From Halocafeteria seosinensis (lineage: Eukaryota > Sar > Bigyra > Bicosoecida), in assembly GCA_001687465.1 (NCBI GenBank), contig LVLI01000044.1:1-32291 (forward strand): a stretch of 32,291 nucleotides of DNA, in the 5' to 3' direction. The position numbers and the translations under genes are program-made. Shown in pieces: positions 1-10,162 of this stretch (position 1 is the first letter of the stretch; each line of letters begins with the position of its first letter). The notes beneath the pieces are model-generated. The model saw only the letters and a program-made list of their open reading frames with translations. It ran no database searches and was not told the origin of the DNA.

Positions 1-118
1 CTCCTCCCCCGATGCCTCCTGAGCTTAACCAGTGCTGTGTTCCCCCACGGCGCATGTCAGCAAGGCTGCAGGAACAGCGGGCCCGTCGCTGCTTAACACG
101 GGCGCTTACCGCTCCTCG

Positions 119-319
119 TTAAGAGGATGTGGTCAACTTCCCGGCCGGCGGGCTATCTGTCACATTTGTGTGTGTGAGTGTATCAGGGTCCTGTGGTTCC
201 AACCTCAACGCTTTGTCCATACTCTCTCTGGCAAGACCCAATTTCCCTCGAAGTCGTTGTACTTCCGCTTTCTTTAAAAAAAGAATCTTTTTCCATTGGA
301 AGCCGTATGGCTTCATCAT
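119..319 (-). pseudogene. Possible TPR-repeat remnant
   Basis: The 66-codon frame contains one stretch resembling a tetratricopeptide repeat: RGKLGLARESMDKALRLEPQ followed by DPDTL, with the small/Ala-Leu-Pro spacing typical of TPR helix B and the next repeat start. No second repeat is visible before or after it, so a working gene is unlikely here. It may be an exon fragment or a decayed piece of a larger TPR protein lying off the left edge. A chance match is quite possible. Confidence 0.22.
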
Positions 320-2586
320 ACTCTGATATGGCGTCTACAAGTTTGTACTGTTTCTGCTTACAGCTAGCATTGACGCAGGCCCATTACGGTTCCACACCTT
401 TGCCCATGGTACTCCGAGGATACCTTGGCCTCGCCGTACAGTACCAACAGTATCTCACTTTACTGTACAACATGTTTAGTACTTTACTTTACATGTTTAG
501 TAGCTAAGATTCGAAGATTGCTGGTGTATCAGTGGTCGGGGTTGCTCCCATACCACGCCGATTGGGGAAAGCGTCGGGATAGAGGTCTTCCTTGATATTT
601 CGACGAAGACGCTTTGGTCAGTGCCCAGTTCCGGCTAATTGTGGCTTCCTTCGGAGTACTGGACAGTCTGGGCTTTCGCTAACGCTTTACTAGACAAGAT
701 ATCTCCCAAAGGCAATCCCTCCTTCAAGGGTGGGTGCGTCGACTACCGTACAACGTGGCGTGTATGTGTGTCTCGTTTATCTTGTTTTTCTCCCCGGATC
801 ATCTTCATTATGACTTCCACACTGGTACCCTCTGGTACTACCAAACGAAGCGTGACGAAGGCCAATCAATGTCAGCGGGCGGATCTACTACCAAACAATC
901 ATTCCGTCGACATGAATCATGATTGATGGTCTACAGTATCTACCCCCCGCGTTGGCGTTGCCATTCATCACGTAGGGTTGAGAGACAGATGATGTGGGGA
1001 AGCAGTAGGAACCAGGGAGATGGCCTACTTCCTTCCTGGCGTCGCCGGATGGAGCTACCAATCTTCCCGGCTAGCTGGCTTGTGGTGGGGGACCTTCACA
1101 ACATGGTGATGGGTGCTCGACAATGCACAAGAATACTGTCCTGTCCTGTAGACCGAATGGGGTGGTTGAACCGATGCAATCCAGGCATGCAACAACAAAA
1201 AAGACGTACGGTATTGGCTGGCTAGACAATTACAGTACAATACAGCCTGAGAAATCCGTCTGGTCGGTCTCCCAAGTAAGAATACACTGTACGGTATGTA
1301 CAGTATTCAACTCCCTTCTTGGAAGGACTGTACTTGTACAAATACTCTATTCCGGGTCTTTAGATCTCCATTGTGGCCTGCAAGCAATTTGGATGGGGGC
1401 TGTGCTGGTGGTGAGGTGAGCATCCCATCAAAGGTGTTTACATCGAACCATGAACCATGATGAACGGACCGATTCATGCACTGGCTCGGTGATATGGTAT
1501 CTGTGATGGAAGGGGGTAGGACAGTTGGCGAGATACCTACACGTGTCCGTGTTGCGAAGCACACTTTTTTTTTGAGGTGAGAACATGACACGTGGAAAGG
1601 GAGAAGATTTGTCCTTGCAGGATGTGTGGATGCATATTATGTAAAAGAGTTCCGTGAAAAAATGCCAGAAGAAGCTGAACATGTACAGTATTGCAGAGAT
1701 TGGAAGATAGGGCGAATGTCAATTTTGCATTAGATATCCGGGGTGTTGGTGTCATTGATCCGGACGAGCAATCTACCATCTAATCAAGTCAATGTTCTGG
1801 ACTTTCTCATGGCGGTTGTTCAATGCAGAAGAACGGGACTCATGGGAGACAGAGCCCCGCGGTTAGTTCGAAGTGAATGATTTTGACAGAATCTCTAAGC
1901 CCAACCCAGGAAGCGATACGTTAGAGTCTCCCAGAAAGCACCCAAACGAATACACTGCAGTATTCGTCAGTCAACTTGCCAAACGATCACATTACGGAAC
2001 ATGTTCTTCAACGCCACCTATTCTCTGTGCGGCTTACCATACAGAGATGTACGGGAATCAAGTCATGACGTCTTTTATTGATGACGGTGACGATTCTGAC
2101 GCTACGACTTTTCTTCCTGTCAAGGACTCAATCTTGGCTGCCGAGAAAAGAAAAAATGATTTGGGTTTTACAGTTGATAGATTCCCAGGAACCTACTCGT
2201 TTTAGAATGTGCGTCTATACCGTGGTATGACTGAGAGGAAGAGCTTCGTAAGCAGCACAACTTGGACGGGCGAGGGTGGAAGCCCTCGGAGTAAGCAGAA
2301 AGAGCTATACCCGGCGAATAGAATCTCTCACTGCCAAGAGTGCAAGAATCCCCGTTAGGTGTCTTCATAATTAGATGCGAGATGTCGCGGGCTCCGTAAT
2401 TGGGAAGGCTGTGGTTCTTGACGGTGAAACGGGCAATGGGACAACGGGGCAACGTCAATGATCGACAGCGCCAATGTAGATGGCCTCGAACGGCTGATGA
2501 GGTTACTTGGATTTGTTCCCGCAGGACTCATTAAAGCTGTATTGGAGGAAAGAGTTGGGTAAGCACGTCAGCTCGCAAACGCGGCA

Positions 2587-2628
2587 CCGCAGAGTCTGCG
2601 GCGCAGAGACTGCCTCTAGCACTAGAGG
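2587..2628. repeat. Two adjacent small perfect hairpins
   Basis: Two short inverted repeats lie side by side. The first is 2587-2601, with 7-bp arms around one base (CCGCAGA-G-TCTGCGG). The second is 2613-2628, with 7-bp arms around two bases (CCTCTAG-CA-CTAGAGG). No flanking target duplication or gene association is evident, and function is unknown. Confidence 0.4.
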
Positions 2629-3294
2629 TACGTTATCCGCAACGGCAGCAAGTCAACCACAGATGGCTTGGGAGCTCCTATCGTAGAGTATTCCGAATTC
2701 GAAGAAAAAGTCAGGTCGCGCAATGACAGGTGAAACATCCGCCGAGGGATGAACCTTAAGTCGAACCAGAAAGATGGATCCGTACAGAAGAGAAGTCCCA
2801 ATTGCTGTTTTCCCTCCGCTTCTACATAGGCAGAATCCTATCAGACCAGATAAACATGGACGAGTGAATTGTTAAACGCTACAGTACGCCTTGCAATCGT
2901 TCTGCTGGAAACTTCAACCGGAGTTACTCGAGGATGAGGCTACATCTGTACAATTGACGTTTCCCCCGTGGCTTTTTTAATTCGCAGAATTATTTGCATC
3001 ACTCCAAAAATAAGCCGTGGACAAAGGGAGGGTTGGACGCTACAGTATGCAACTACTGAGTCTAACGAAGTCGAGCTTCATGTGCTTCCCAGATAAGTTG
3101 AAAGGCTCAGTGCGGATGAGCTTGTATCATATTGCATTAAATAAGAGTCAGAACTGCTGTCGGGTACATACTTAATTTAGGTAAGATTGTTAAGATTCGA
3201 GTCCCGCTACTGCAACAAATATCACTCATTAACTGTATTTAGCTCGCCTCCACATTTCTTTGATTCATTCCTTGAAAGGCTTTGCTAAACATCT

Positions 3295-5883
3295 TCAGCC
3301 TTTGACCGTGCGCTTGGGTTTTTGAGCAGGCAGTACAATGACCTTGTCAGGCTGATTGCTTGGTTTACTCGCAACCGAAGAGTAATTTGTTTCAGAAATT
3401 GTCGGCATGGAGCTTCGTGTTGGAGTCAAGCTCGACGATGACGTTCCTGACAATGACGATGGCGTGGCAGTCGCAGAGGATGTTAAACTGCTTGAAGGAG
3501 TCTCCGAGCTTGTCGTTGTCGGTAATGGCGTCCACGTGGGTGTTGGAGCAGGGGATGACGGTACCAATTGAAAGCGTAGAATTGGCAGCAGATTCTCTTC
3601 TTCTTCGTCGTCACTTGATCCTCTATTTAAAGCCCATACGTCCTCGGACCACTCTCCCGGCTGATATAGTTGTCCCTGTATATCGGTTAAATCATCTGAA
3701 TTGTTTGTCTCTGCAAGATTGCCGCCATCATCCACTCCGACGATCGACGCTGCTCCTTCACTGCCATTGTATACCGAATATTTCACGTGGATTGTACCAC
3801 TTGCACCACTCTCTATTTGTCCTATAATTCCACCAGCATCCGTTCCAGTGACTGTACCTGATGCATATGTATTTGTGATGTAGACATCACCTGTGGCTTG
3901 GCCAAATGCTGATTGCCCTCCTGTGTTTCCACCTGTAATACCTCCTGTTTGGGTGCCAGTAATATCTCCTCGTGTATAACAATCTGTGATATGTACTTCA
4001 CCCCCATCGTCTGCTGTATCTCCTCCACTCATTCCTCCACTATGATCTGCAGATATTTGTCCCATACTATAACATTTCCTGATATACACGAATCCATTGG
4101 TATGACCAGCATTACGACCCACAATACCACCACTGTGTTGACCATTAGAAATGATATCTCCTGTGGAATAGGAACGCGTTATATACACTTGACCATTCGT
4201 CCAACCAGCACCATCCCCACAAATACCACCGGCTTGTTGTCCTTCGATAGTCCCAGTAGAATAGCAATCCGTGATATTGACAATCCCATGATTGTATCCT
4301 ACTTGGTCCCCTGCAATACCACCTGCCTCACCACCCACTATCCTCCCTGTCGAATACGAATTCGATATCTTGATTTGACCATGATCAAGACCACTTTGCC
4401 GACCACATATACCGCCATCTTGGCTACCAACAATATCTCCTGATGAAGTACATGAGTCTATGATAAAGAATTTCTGCTCTCGTCGGACAATGAATCCACC
4501 TCTATATGCAGTTTTCCCATTCCTAACATCAAGATTCCGAATCAACGGAGCTTGATCAAACGATCCAACACTACCCAGTATAGTAAACAATCCTTCGAAA
4601 TCTATTATTCGGTTCAGATCTATAAAGTTCCCATTTTGCCGACCACCATCAAAGACCTCATTCGAATCCAAGGAGATGTAGTCTTGATTCGAATAGCCAT
4701 GATCTACCCAAGCCAACACACTGCAATTCATTTCAAATTGGTTTTCATTCGCATTATAATAAAAGCAGGATTCGTCACCATTTAGAATCGCAGGTCGTAA
4801 ATCTGTTGCTGCTACTACCTCGTTCAAAAGAATGCAACCGAAAAACAATGTCACCAACATAACCGTCGTGAGTGACGAAATATGACTACTCGTACTTTGC
4901 AGTCCGTAAGCCAGAGACCCCTTTCCATGCGCTAGGAGTTTCATTCTCCTATAACCCGATGGCCACGTCAGTGTCTTTGTTGGAAATATATATCGCCAGG
5001 GAGAAGCCTTTTCCAATGAGTTGCTGGCTGGGGAAAAATCTTCATCTCCTGGAGTTGTAAACTTCCAACTCAATGCTTGTAAAACCTGGACGGATGCGAT
5101 TAGTAGGTTCAATACAACGAGCAGTGATGCCTCCTTTGGGACAGTCAAGGTGTGGAATCCAAGGTGTGTCATGTGACCACAAAAGCGAACTATCTCTCGG
5201 ACACTACGGAGTGGATTCATATCGCTCGCTACAGTGCTGGCAGGCGTTAAAGCAGCACCTTCTCGTTTGCTCTTAACTAGCTTGTTCCACCGATGAACAT
5301 AGTCGGTCGTTGGGTAATGAAATCTTGGATAAACGTCATTTTTCAGGTCGAGGTGTGTGTTCGTCTCAGACGTGAAAAACCCATTGGAATGACCCATGAA
5401 CTTCATGTCACTGGTACTCTCCCGCACCACGTTAATCGCTGCAACAAGATGCTTCATTGCAACTGGACCATCCGGGAGAGTTATACTTAGACACTGCAAC
5501 CTTCTTCCCGTATTTCCAAGTATGTAGTAGTCACAAGATAATATCTTGTGGGTTCTTCCTCCTCGTGACCACGCGCCAAACTGAACCAGCATCGGACGAC
5601 AAGGGACATGGGTGCTACGAACCGAATAAGATGACGGCACGATACGAGCAAAGGAGGCAAAGCGACGCAACCTCTGACGAGATCCATGAGCCGCTAGGAA
5701 AGTACCACACTGAGAAGAGAATCCTGGTACGCGATGCGTTACCGATATGCGTGGCTCACTGGGTTGCTTTGGCTCCTTGTCGGAGACCAAGCAAGGATGG
5801 ACAGCAACGAAAGCAACCCCAATCAACGTCAGCGCCCATTGCAAGGTGAGCAAAGATGATATACGCTTTGTGGGTCGTGCCAT
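3295..5883 (-). CDS. Secreted GLUG-repeat protein with Ser/Thr/Pro tail
   Basis: The open frame is 862 codons. Residues about 470-715 hold seven to eight imperfect 29-aa repeats with a core like CYSTGTIEGQQAGGICG, which fits the GLUG repeat family of surface and secreted beta-solenoid-like proteins. Residues about 780-850 are a Ser/Thr/Pro-rich, probably O-glycosylated stalk, and the tail is basic (PKRTVKG). No C-terminal membrane segment is seen. There are two possible starts. Met1 is followed by a hydrophobic stretch (LTLQWALTLIGVAFVAV), giving an unfamiliar 340-aa N-terminal region. Met342 at 4860 (or Met314 at 4944) begins a very good signal peptide (MLVTLFFGCILLNEVVAA) directly before the GLUG part. 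The repeat part is certainly coding, but the first 340 codons are doubtful. Role is probably cell wall or adhesion, by family only. A broken paralogue lies at 8.9-9.9 kb on the other strand. Confidence 0.8.
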   Translation of the reverse strand: MARPTKRISSLLTLQWALTLIGVAFVAVHPCLVSDKEPKQPSEPRISVTHRVPGFSSQCGTFLAAHGSRQRLRRFASFARIVPSSYSVRSTHVPCRPMLVQFGAWSRGGRTHKILSCDYYILGNTGRRLQCLSITLPDGPVAMKHLVAAINVVRESTSDMKFMGHSNGFFTSETNTHLDLKNDVYPRFHYPTTDYVHRWNKLVKSKREGAALTPASTVASDMNPLRSVREIVRFCGHMTHLGFHTLTVPKEASLLVVLNLLIASVQVLQALSWKFTTPGDEDFSPASNSLEKASPWRYIFPTKTLTWPSGYRRMKLLAHGKGSLAYGLQSTSSHISSLTTVMLVTLFFGCILLNEVVAATDLRPAILNGDESCFYYNANENQFEMNCSVLAWVDHGYSNQDYISLDSNEVFDGGRQNGNFIDLNRIIDFEGLFTILGSVGSFDQAPLIRNLDVRNGKTAYRGGFIVRREQKFFIIDSCTSSGDIVGSQDGGICGRQSGLDHGQIKISNSYSTGRIVGGEAGGIAGDQVGYNHGIVNITDCYSTGTIEGQQAGGICGDGAGWTNGQVYITRSYSTGDIISNGQHSGGIVGRNAGHTNGFVYIRKCYSMGQISADHSGGMSGGDTADDGGEVHITDCYTRGDITGTQTGGITGGNTGGQSAFGQATGDVYITNTYASGTVTGTDAGGIIGQIESGASGTIHVKYSVYNGSEGAASIVGVDDGGNLAETNNSDDLTDIQGQLYQPGEWSEDVWALNRGSSDDEEEENLLPILRFQLVPSSPAPTPTWTPLPTTTSSETPSSSLTSSATATPSSLSGTSSSSLTPTRSSMPTISETNYSSVASKPSNQPDKVIVLPAQKPKRTVKG
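4986..4994 (-). promoter_or_regulatory. Possible TATA box for the shorter GLUG gene
   Basis: An AT-only run (ATATATAT, read on the minus strand) lies about 45 nt upstream of Met314 (4944) in an otherwise mixed sequence. If real, it would support initiation inside the long frame, so that the secreted GLUG protein starts at 4944 or 4860. This rests on position and composition only. Confidence 0.2.
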
Positions 5884-6991
5884 GGTTACAGTACAGTATT
5901 AGGTTGGGAAAAGGGGATGAATCACGCGCTACGTTTCGTTGCCCTTGTTCTTTCTGCCTCAAGTAGTACCGGTAGAGTAGAGTAGTAGTTGTCCGACACC
6001 TTGGTTTGGCTTTGGGAGAAAACCTCAGTTTAATTAACGAGCACCTGTTCCGGTCTCTGGTTTGTTCGTCAATATTGTACTCTACACCACTTCTGTATAA
6101 AAGACCCGCTTTTATTCTTGTTTGAGACGCGAAAGAAGCAGTCAGCAGCTCCTGTAGCTGTATAGAGTAGGGGAAATCTCCTACGCTCTCAACTCGAGAC
6201 GACGATACGTATTGCTACGCTACGTAAACATGGGAATCGTAGAGCGGGACACGGTTCCAAATTAGTGTATTTGTGAATATTTCCAAATAATCTAGTTCAA
6301 CTTCAACATCACACCATTGCTCAAACAATTTCAACACATTCATGAAGTTATGCAATTGCGTTGTTGCAACCGTTGCTCACTTTAACCAAACAGGTGCGAA
6401 CCGCTTCTATACAGTTTACCGGGTTGAATAGCGCTATATCAGCCGAAATATGCAAGCCATGAAGGTAGCAAAGGTAGGAATTTTTTGGAATCATTTGCAA
6501 CCTTACCAACGGACACTGGTATCCTAAATCAAAGATACAGGAAGGGGAATTCACCCCTGATGAGCCCTAAGGATGCATAGGAGTCTGTTGGGAAACTAAA
6601 GCGAGCGGTGAAACGTGATGATGACAGCCAGGAGTAAGGGCGCTGAAAGCTCCCCGTGAAAGCAAACCAGAAGCGCCCGATCTAGAAGCCTTAGGAGGGT
6701 TTGCTAGAAGAGTCTTAGGAAGGACTGATTCTGTTGACGACATAAGACGCAAGTCTGTTTCCTGCAGCTTGCGCTACGGATGTGCAAGGACCGGGCCTAT
6801 AGCCGTGGTGGTGTACAGCCGTATCGTCGGCAGAAAGCCAGCATTGTACACGTAGCACGAAGCCCGACAAGTGCAAAATCGAACAGCGCTATGTACATAC
6901 TTTGATATCTGATGAGCATACCGTAGCATGCCTTCGAGTGGAGACCAGGGAGCGGGCAATGGAGCCAGACGAGGCTGTAAAACAAGATGTT
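5884..6991. other. Intergenic stretch without a recognised gene
   Basis: No supported gene is seen. Two overlapping TACAGTA motifs lie at 5887-5898, just upstream of the minus-strand GLUG frame. A clean TATAAAAG lies at 6096-6103 on the plus strand. The rest consists of short frames under 70 codons. A plus-strand frame near 6.66-6.85 kb stays open for more than 40 codons and could belong to the decayed transposase that follows, but nothing in it is diagnostic. Confidence 0.5.
6096..6103 (+). promoter_or_regulatory. TATA-box-like element
   Basis: The sequence TATAAAAG matches the eukaryotic TATA consensus on the plus strand. No intact downstream plus-strand gene is seen. It may be a remnant promoter of the decayed transposon at 7 kb, or chance. 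Confidence 0.2.
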
Positions 6992-7595
6992 AGAACTGGT
7001 TCTCGTAAAAACTGCAAATTTCAAGTGACATTCATTTTCGAATTCAAGCGATAACCTTTGGTCAATCTTCGACGATTGCGTCTCCTATACTGCAACTTGT
7101 GGTGGGCCTTTTTGAGGACAATGGCTTTCGTATAATCTTCACGGATGATGCGAAAGGCTTCCGGAAAGCCGTTCGAAGATCGCTACCTCGGACGCACCAT
7201 AGAGGCTGTGGCTTCCACATGTTCCAAACGTAGTGGGATTGGCTCCGTCATTTCAAGGATAAGGCGAAGATAGTGAGAGCCAAAACTCTGCTCTGGGAAT
7301 CAATAACCTCCATAGATCTCCAAGTTAATGACGAACATTGGGAAGCACTCTATGCCCTCTGCAAAGAAAACTTGGCGAGGGAACATTGGTCATTTCTGCA
7401 TTCCTACGGCAGAAATCGTCATTGTATTGGTCCTTTAAGAGGCTTCCCCGACAGGTCTTTGTGGGAAGCTCCTTTGCGAATAGTGTGACTGGATCAGCAA
7501 GCAACATGGTCAAGCGCCAAGGGATTTGTAAAGCACGAGCTTTGTTCCCTCAGGGCGCCTGCAGTTACCGTATGAACACTTCGATGACGTTATAG
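6992..7595 (+). pseudogene. Decayed MULE-like transposase
   Basis: Three pieces in successive frames resemble a Mutator-like (MULE) transposase. First, CKFQVTFIFEFKR near 7013-7051 recalls the N-terminal domain. Second, a frame around 7111-7488 contains IIFTDDAKGFRKAV (acidic catalytic motif at 7144-7149) followed by HHRGCGFHMFQ, the C-x2-H-like pattern after the second Asp. It then reads NDEHWEALYALC. Third, after a frame change, VTGSASNMVKRQG sits where MULEs carry a TSN-x-x-E-S-x-N block. An in-frame TAG at 7231-7233 and at least two frameshifts show that it is dead. I found no terminal inverted repeats. The assignment rests on motif order only. Confidence 0.42.
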
Positions 7596-7634
7596 GAATT
7601 GAAGAGATAATGCTAGAGTGTTCATAAAAGGACA

Positions 7635-8785
7635 TTGACGCAGTTGGCATATATCCAAACGGATTCAAAGCTGCACCCCTTCTATGTCGTACTGAATTCA
7701 ATCGTGTATGATTACTTCATCGCAGCGATGAGTCTGCGGTCGGGTGATGTTGCTATCGACACAAACAGCAAGAAGAAATCGATGGTTACCTATTTACTGA
7801 ATGCATGGCTTCAAAATGTTCCAATTGCAAGCCAGATTAGTGGCGCATTGCATGTTGTGATGAAAAGTTATGTGAACTTGGATGTCACTCAGGCTATGAA
7901 CAACTTGCTATCAGTGGCACCCACTCACACCGAAATTATGCGGCTAGTCGAGCATGTGACGCGGAGTATTACGTTGGGATTGAAAAATCACATTGATGCA
8001 CTGGATCCCACAAAAAACCTCGGGATATTTGGCGACGAATCCGTGATCGCATCATGTCGGATCTACCCGCGAATGTATATGAGGAAGAAGGACTTGCTTG
8101 TGGAATGTCAATTGTAAAAGTATGTATGCGAGGGGATATAGGTCCAGAAGGCTTTACGGCGATGCAGTTATTAAACTCGCTGGACTATGACCGGCATTTA
8201 ATCCACCAAGCTCTTGCACGATACCGCTATGAAGCCGTTGGTTCCGACAATGTAGGAAGCGGGAGTACATCTGCCAAGTCTCTTAGTGACGGCCGAGGGC
8301 AAGTAGCCGATTCAAGCGAAAGACTTGAACGTCTTGAACAGAAGCTTAATTTAATGGAGAAGGGACATGCTCCAAAACATTAATTGGATGCGCTCAGAGG
8401 GGAACTTGACGTTCTGCTTGCAGAAGCAAGAAGCGCGAAAGAGATGGCTGAGAAGAATCAAAACAATGGTGTGAATATTGTTGGGGGGTCAAGCGCTCAG
8501 CAGCAACTCCCAGCCCCGGAAGGCTCAGACGGTCAGTTTGCTCAGGCAGAAAGGATGGAAAGGTTTGAAAAGCATTTGGAGGAAGTGACACATCAGCTCC
8601 GCGATGTGACGGAGATTGCGCATGCTAATCAGGAGAATATCGGAGAGAACGCCCGGAGCGGAGTCTCAGAGTCGGTCTCTGATTCCCGCAATGTAACAGC
8701 AGTCTCTTCTTCTACCGCAGCACGTTCAATGGATCAGTTTGATCGGTTCAACTTTCCTTTCGATATGACCGTTCGAACCGGTTAG
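7635..8785 (+). pseudogene. Broken helical/coiled-coil gene, family unknown
   Basis: Two long frames continue one another. Frame one (to about 8045) encodes a helical region with well-formed amphipathic segments (FYVVLNSIVYDYFIAAMSLR, APTHTEIMRLVEHVTRSITL). The reading then continues one frame over from about 8045 (DRIMSDLPANVYEEEGLA), with an in-frame TAA at 8381-8383 inside an obvious coiled coil (ERLERLEQKLNLMEK, stop, then LDALRGELDVLLAEA). Heptads resume in ERMERFEKHLEEVTHQLRDV, and the frame ends at 8785. The protein-like composition on both sides of the stop and of the frameshift indicates a recently inactivated gene, or sequencing errors. A very short intron is not supported, because no good GT-AG pair removes both defects. 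I do not recognise the family. Confidence 0.5.
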
Positions 8786-8870
8786 ATGAACAAACTACCT
8801 TGATAAACGCACGGAGAGGCCCTGCCACATCGCCAACTTCCTGACCGGCGGGCTTCTGTCAGGAGGTATT

Positions 8871-9931
8871 GTGGGTTTCTCTGAATACAACATGATTGAC
8901 GAATTCGCTGGTGGTGGATCGTATTCCACCGAGGAATTTAATTTTTTTGGAGACAGAAGTAGAGGAATCCTGAATGCGTTGGCAGGTTCTAAGGTAGGAT
9001 TCGTTGGGATAAGGGAGTGTTATTCCGCCGGCAATATTAAGGGGACGCAAAGCGGTGAAATTACAGGTATACAGGTTTAGATACAGCTACCGACGGCGGA
9101 TGAGTCCGTATTGAGGACTGTTACAGTATTGGAATGATTATGGGCCGAGCAGCGGGGGGAAGTGTGTACAGAGCAGAGGAGGTATCGGGGATGGTACTCA
9201 GGGCATGGTTGTCCCTCTGAGGACGTTGAGGAATTTACCGCCGGCGATTTTATTGGAGGGATAAATAGAGAAGTGTCAGAGAATGTATATTACATTCACG
9301 TGGAATATTTCGTCTGCGATGAACAGCTTGCCATATGGTAGGCACCGAGTCTGTCGACGTTGACGAAGGGAGCTCTGGTGACTTATCTACGAACAACGGT
9401 CAACTCTCCGATGGTTCGAGCAGATTTGAGCTACGGCGGATCCAAACGAATTCTCTGTCTTACAGTTTCATCTGCATCCTCCACTACCAGTGGTAAAGAC
9501 AACGACCCGCATGGCCACAAGCAACACCATTCTCGCAAGAAGTCCCAGCTCCACGTCCACTACTACTCCACAGAGCGCTACACTAACAACCAGTTCGACT
9601 CCTACCCCCTCGGGAAGTTTGACGAGGACTCGAAGTCCTACATCGAGTCCAACTGGTACACCAATTCTGACGAGGGTGCGAAAGTGCTACACGAGCAGGC
9701 ACAAGATTGTCCTCTGCAAGTCAGCTAGGAGGCTACTCAGATGCTTCCAGAAATCCAGCGGCAACCAGCACTTCCTCTGAGACAGATACACACCGGGAAA
9801 CCTCTGGTTCTGTAGAAACTCAGCATCCTGCTATGTCACGTTTGCCTCCGACAAAAAACAACGGGAAAAGAGTTCCAAATCTTCCGTGTCTTCGTTCAAA
9901 AGGCTTTACTCATGTGTCGGAAAACGATTGA
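8871..9931 (+). pseudogene. Frameshifted paralogue of the GLUG-repeat gene
   Basis: Pieces in changing frames match the C-terminal half of the GLUG protein encoded at 3295-5883, in the same order. The GLUG unit CYSAGNIKGTQSGEITG (about 9020-9070) is followed by RIEDCYSIGMIMGRAAGG (about 9107-9160), then RGGIGDGTQGMV and TAGDFIGGINRE. Next comes IHVEYFVCDEQLA, and after an in-frame stop VDEGSSGDLSTNNGQLSD, matching the repeat-to-stalk junction of the intact gene. The Ser/Thr/Pro stalk follows at 9490-9680 (STSTTTPQSATLTTSSTPTP) and the tail continues to about 9931. Stops and frameshifts are frequent, so it is a dead copy in inverted orientation to the intact gene. No start or signal peptide is left. 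Confidence 0.62.
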
Positions 9932-10162
9932 AAGCTTGAGATCTATATTACCGGTGGGATGTGGAAGGTACTTGTCAGTGGTTGCCGTGTAGCAGCTACT
10001 TTACCCAGAAACTAGATAAAGCCAGATATTATCCAAAGTTGCCAGGAAACAGGTACACCGCATGGGATGAAATTACGATTACCCACTGTCTTATTTCGAC
10101 GTTCATTATTCTGGTCAATGAATGGGCAGAAACTACGAATCGTATAAGGGCGGTACACGCTT

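Larger units (their letters stand above)
1..3294. other. Gene-poor stretch with no convincing gene
   Basis: I see no recognisable protein in this 3.3 kb. The longest open frames are about 110 codons. One example is 1873-2205 plus, an acidic hydrophilic 110-aa frame without a familiar motif. Their composition does not resemble the clear genes further right. The stretch holds a possible TPR remnant near its left end, two small hairpins near 2.6 kb and repeated TACAGTA/TACTGTA motifs at about 437, 461, 932, 1231, 1299, 1684, 2880 and 3041. It could contain short exons or non-coding RNA that cannot be seen by eye. Confidence 0.6.

Noticed and set aside
1873-2205. 110-codon plus-strand ORF as a gene
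   Set aside because: It has no recognisable domain, signal or homologue in the window. It is kept only as a remark in the gene-poor stretch.
3913-4443. 176-codon Thr/Ile-rich plus-strand ORF
   Set aside because: Antisense of the GLUG repeats. Its periodic Thr-rich composition is the complement of the repeat codons.
8384-8785. Separate 133-codon gene starting after the TAA
   Set aside because: It has no ATG start and continues the coiled coil of the preceding frame without a break, so it belongs to the broken gene.
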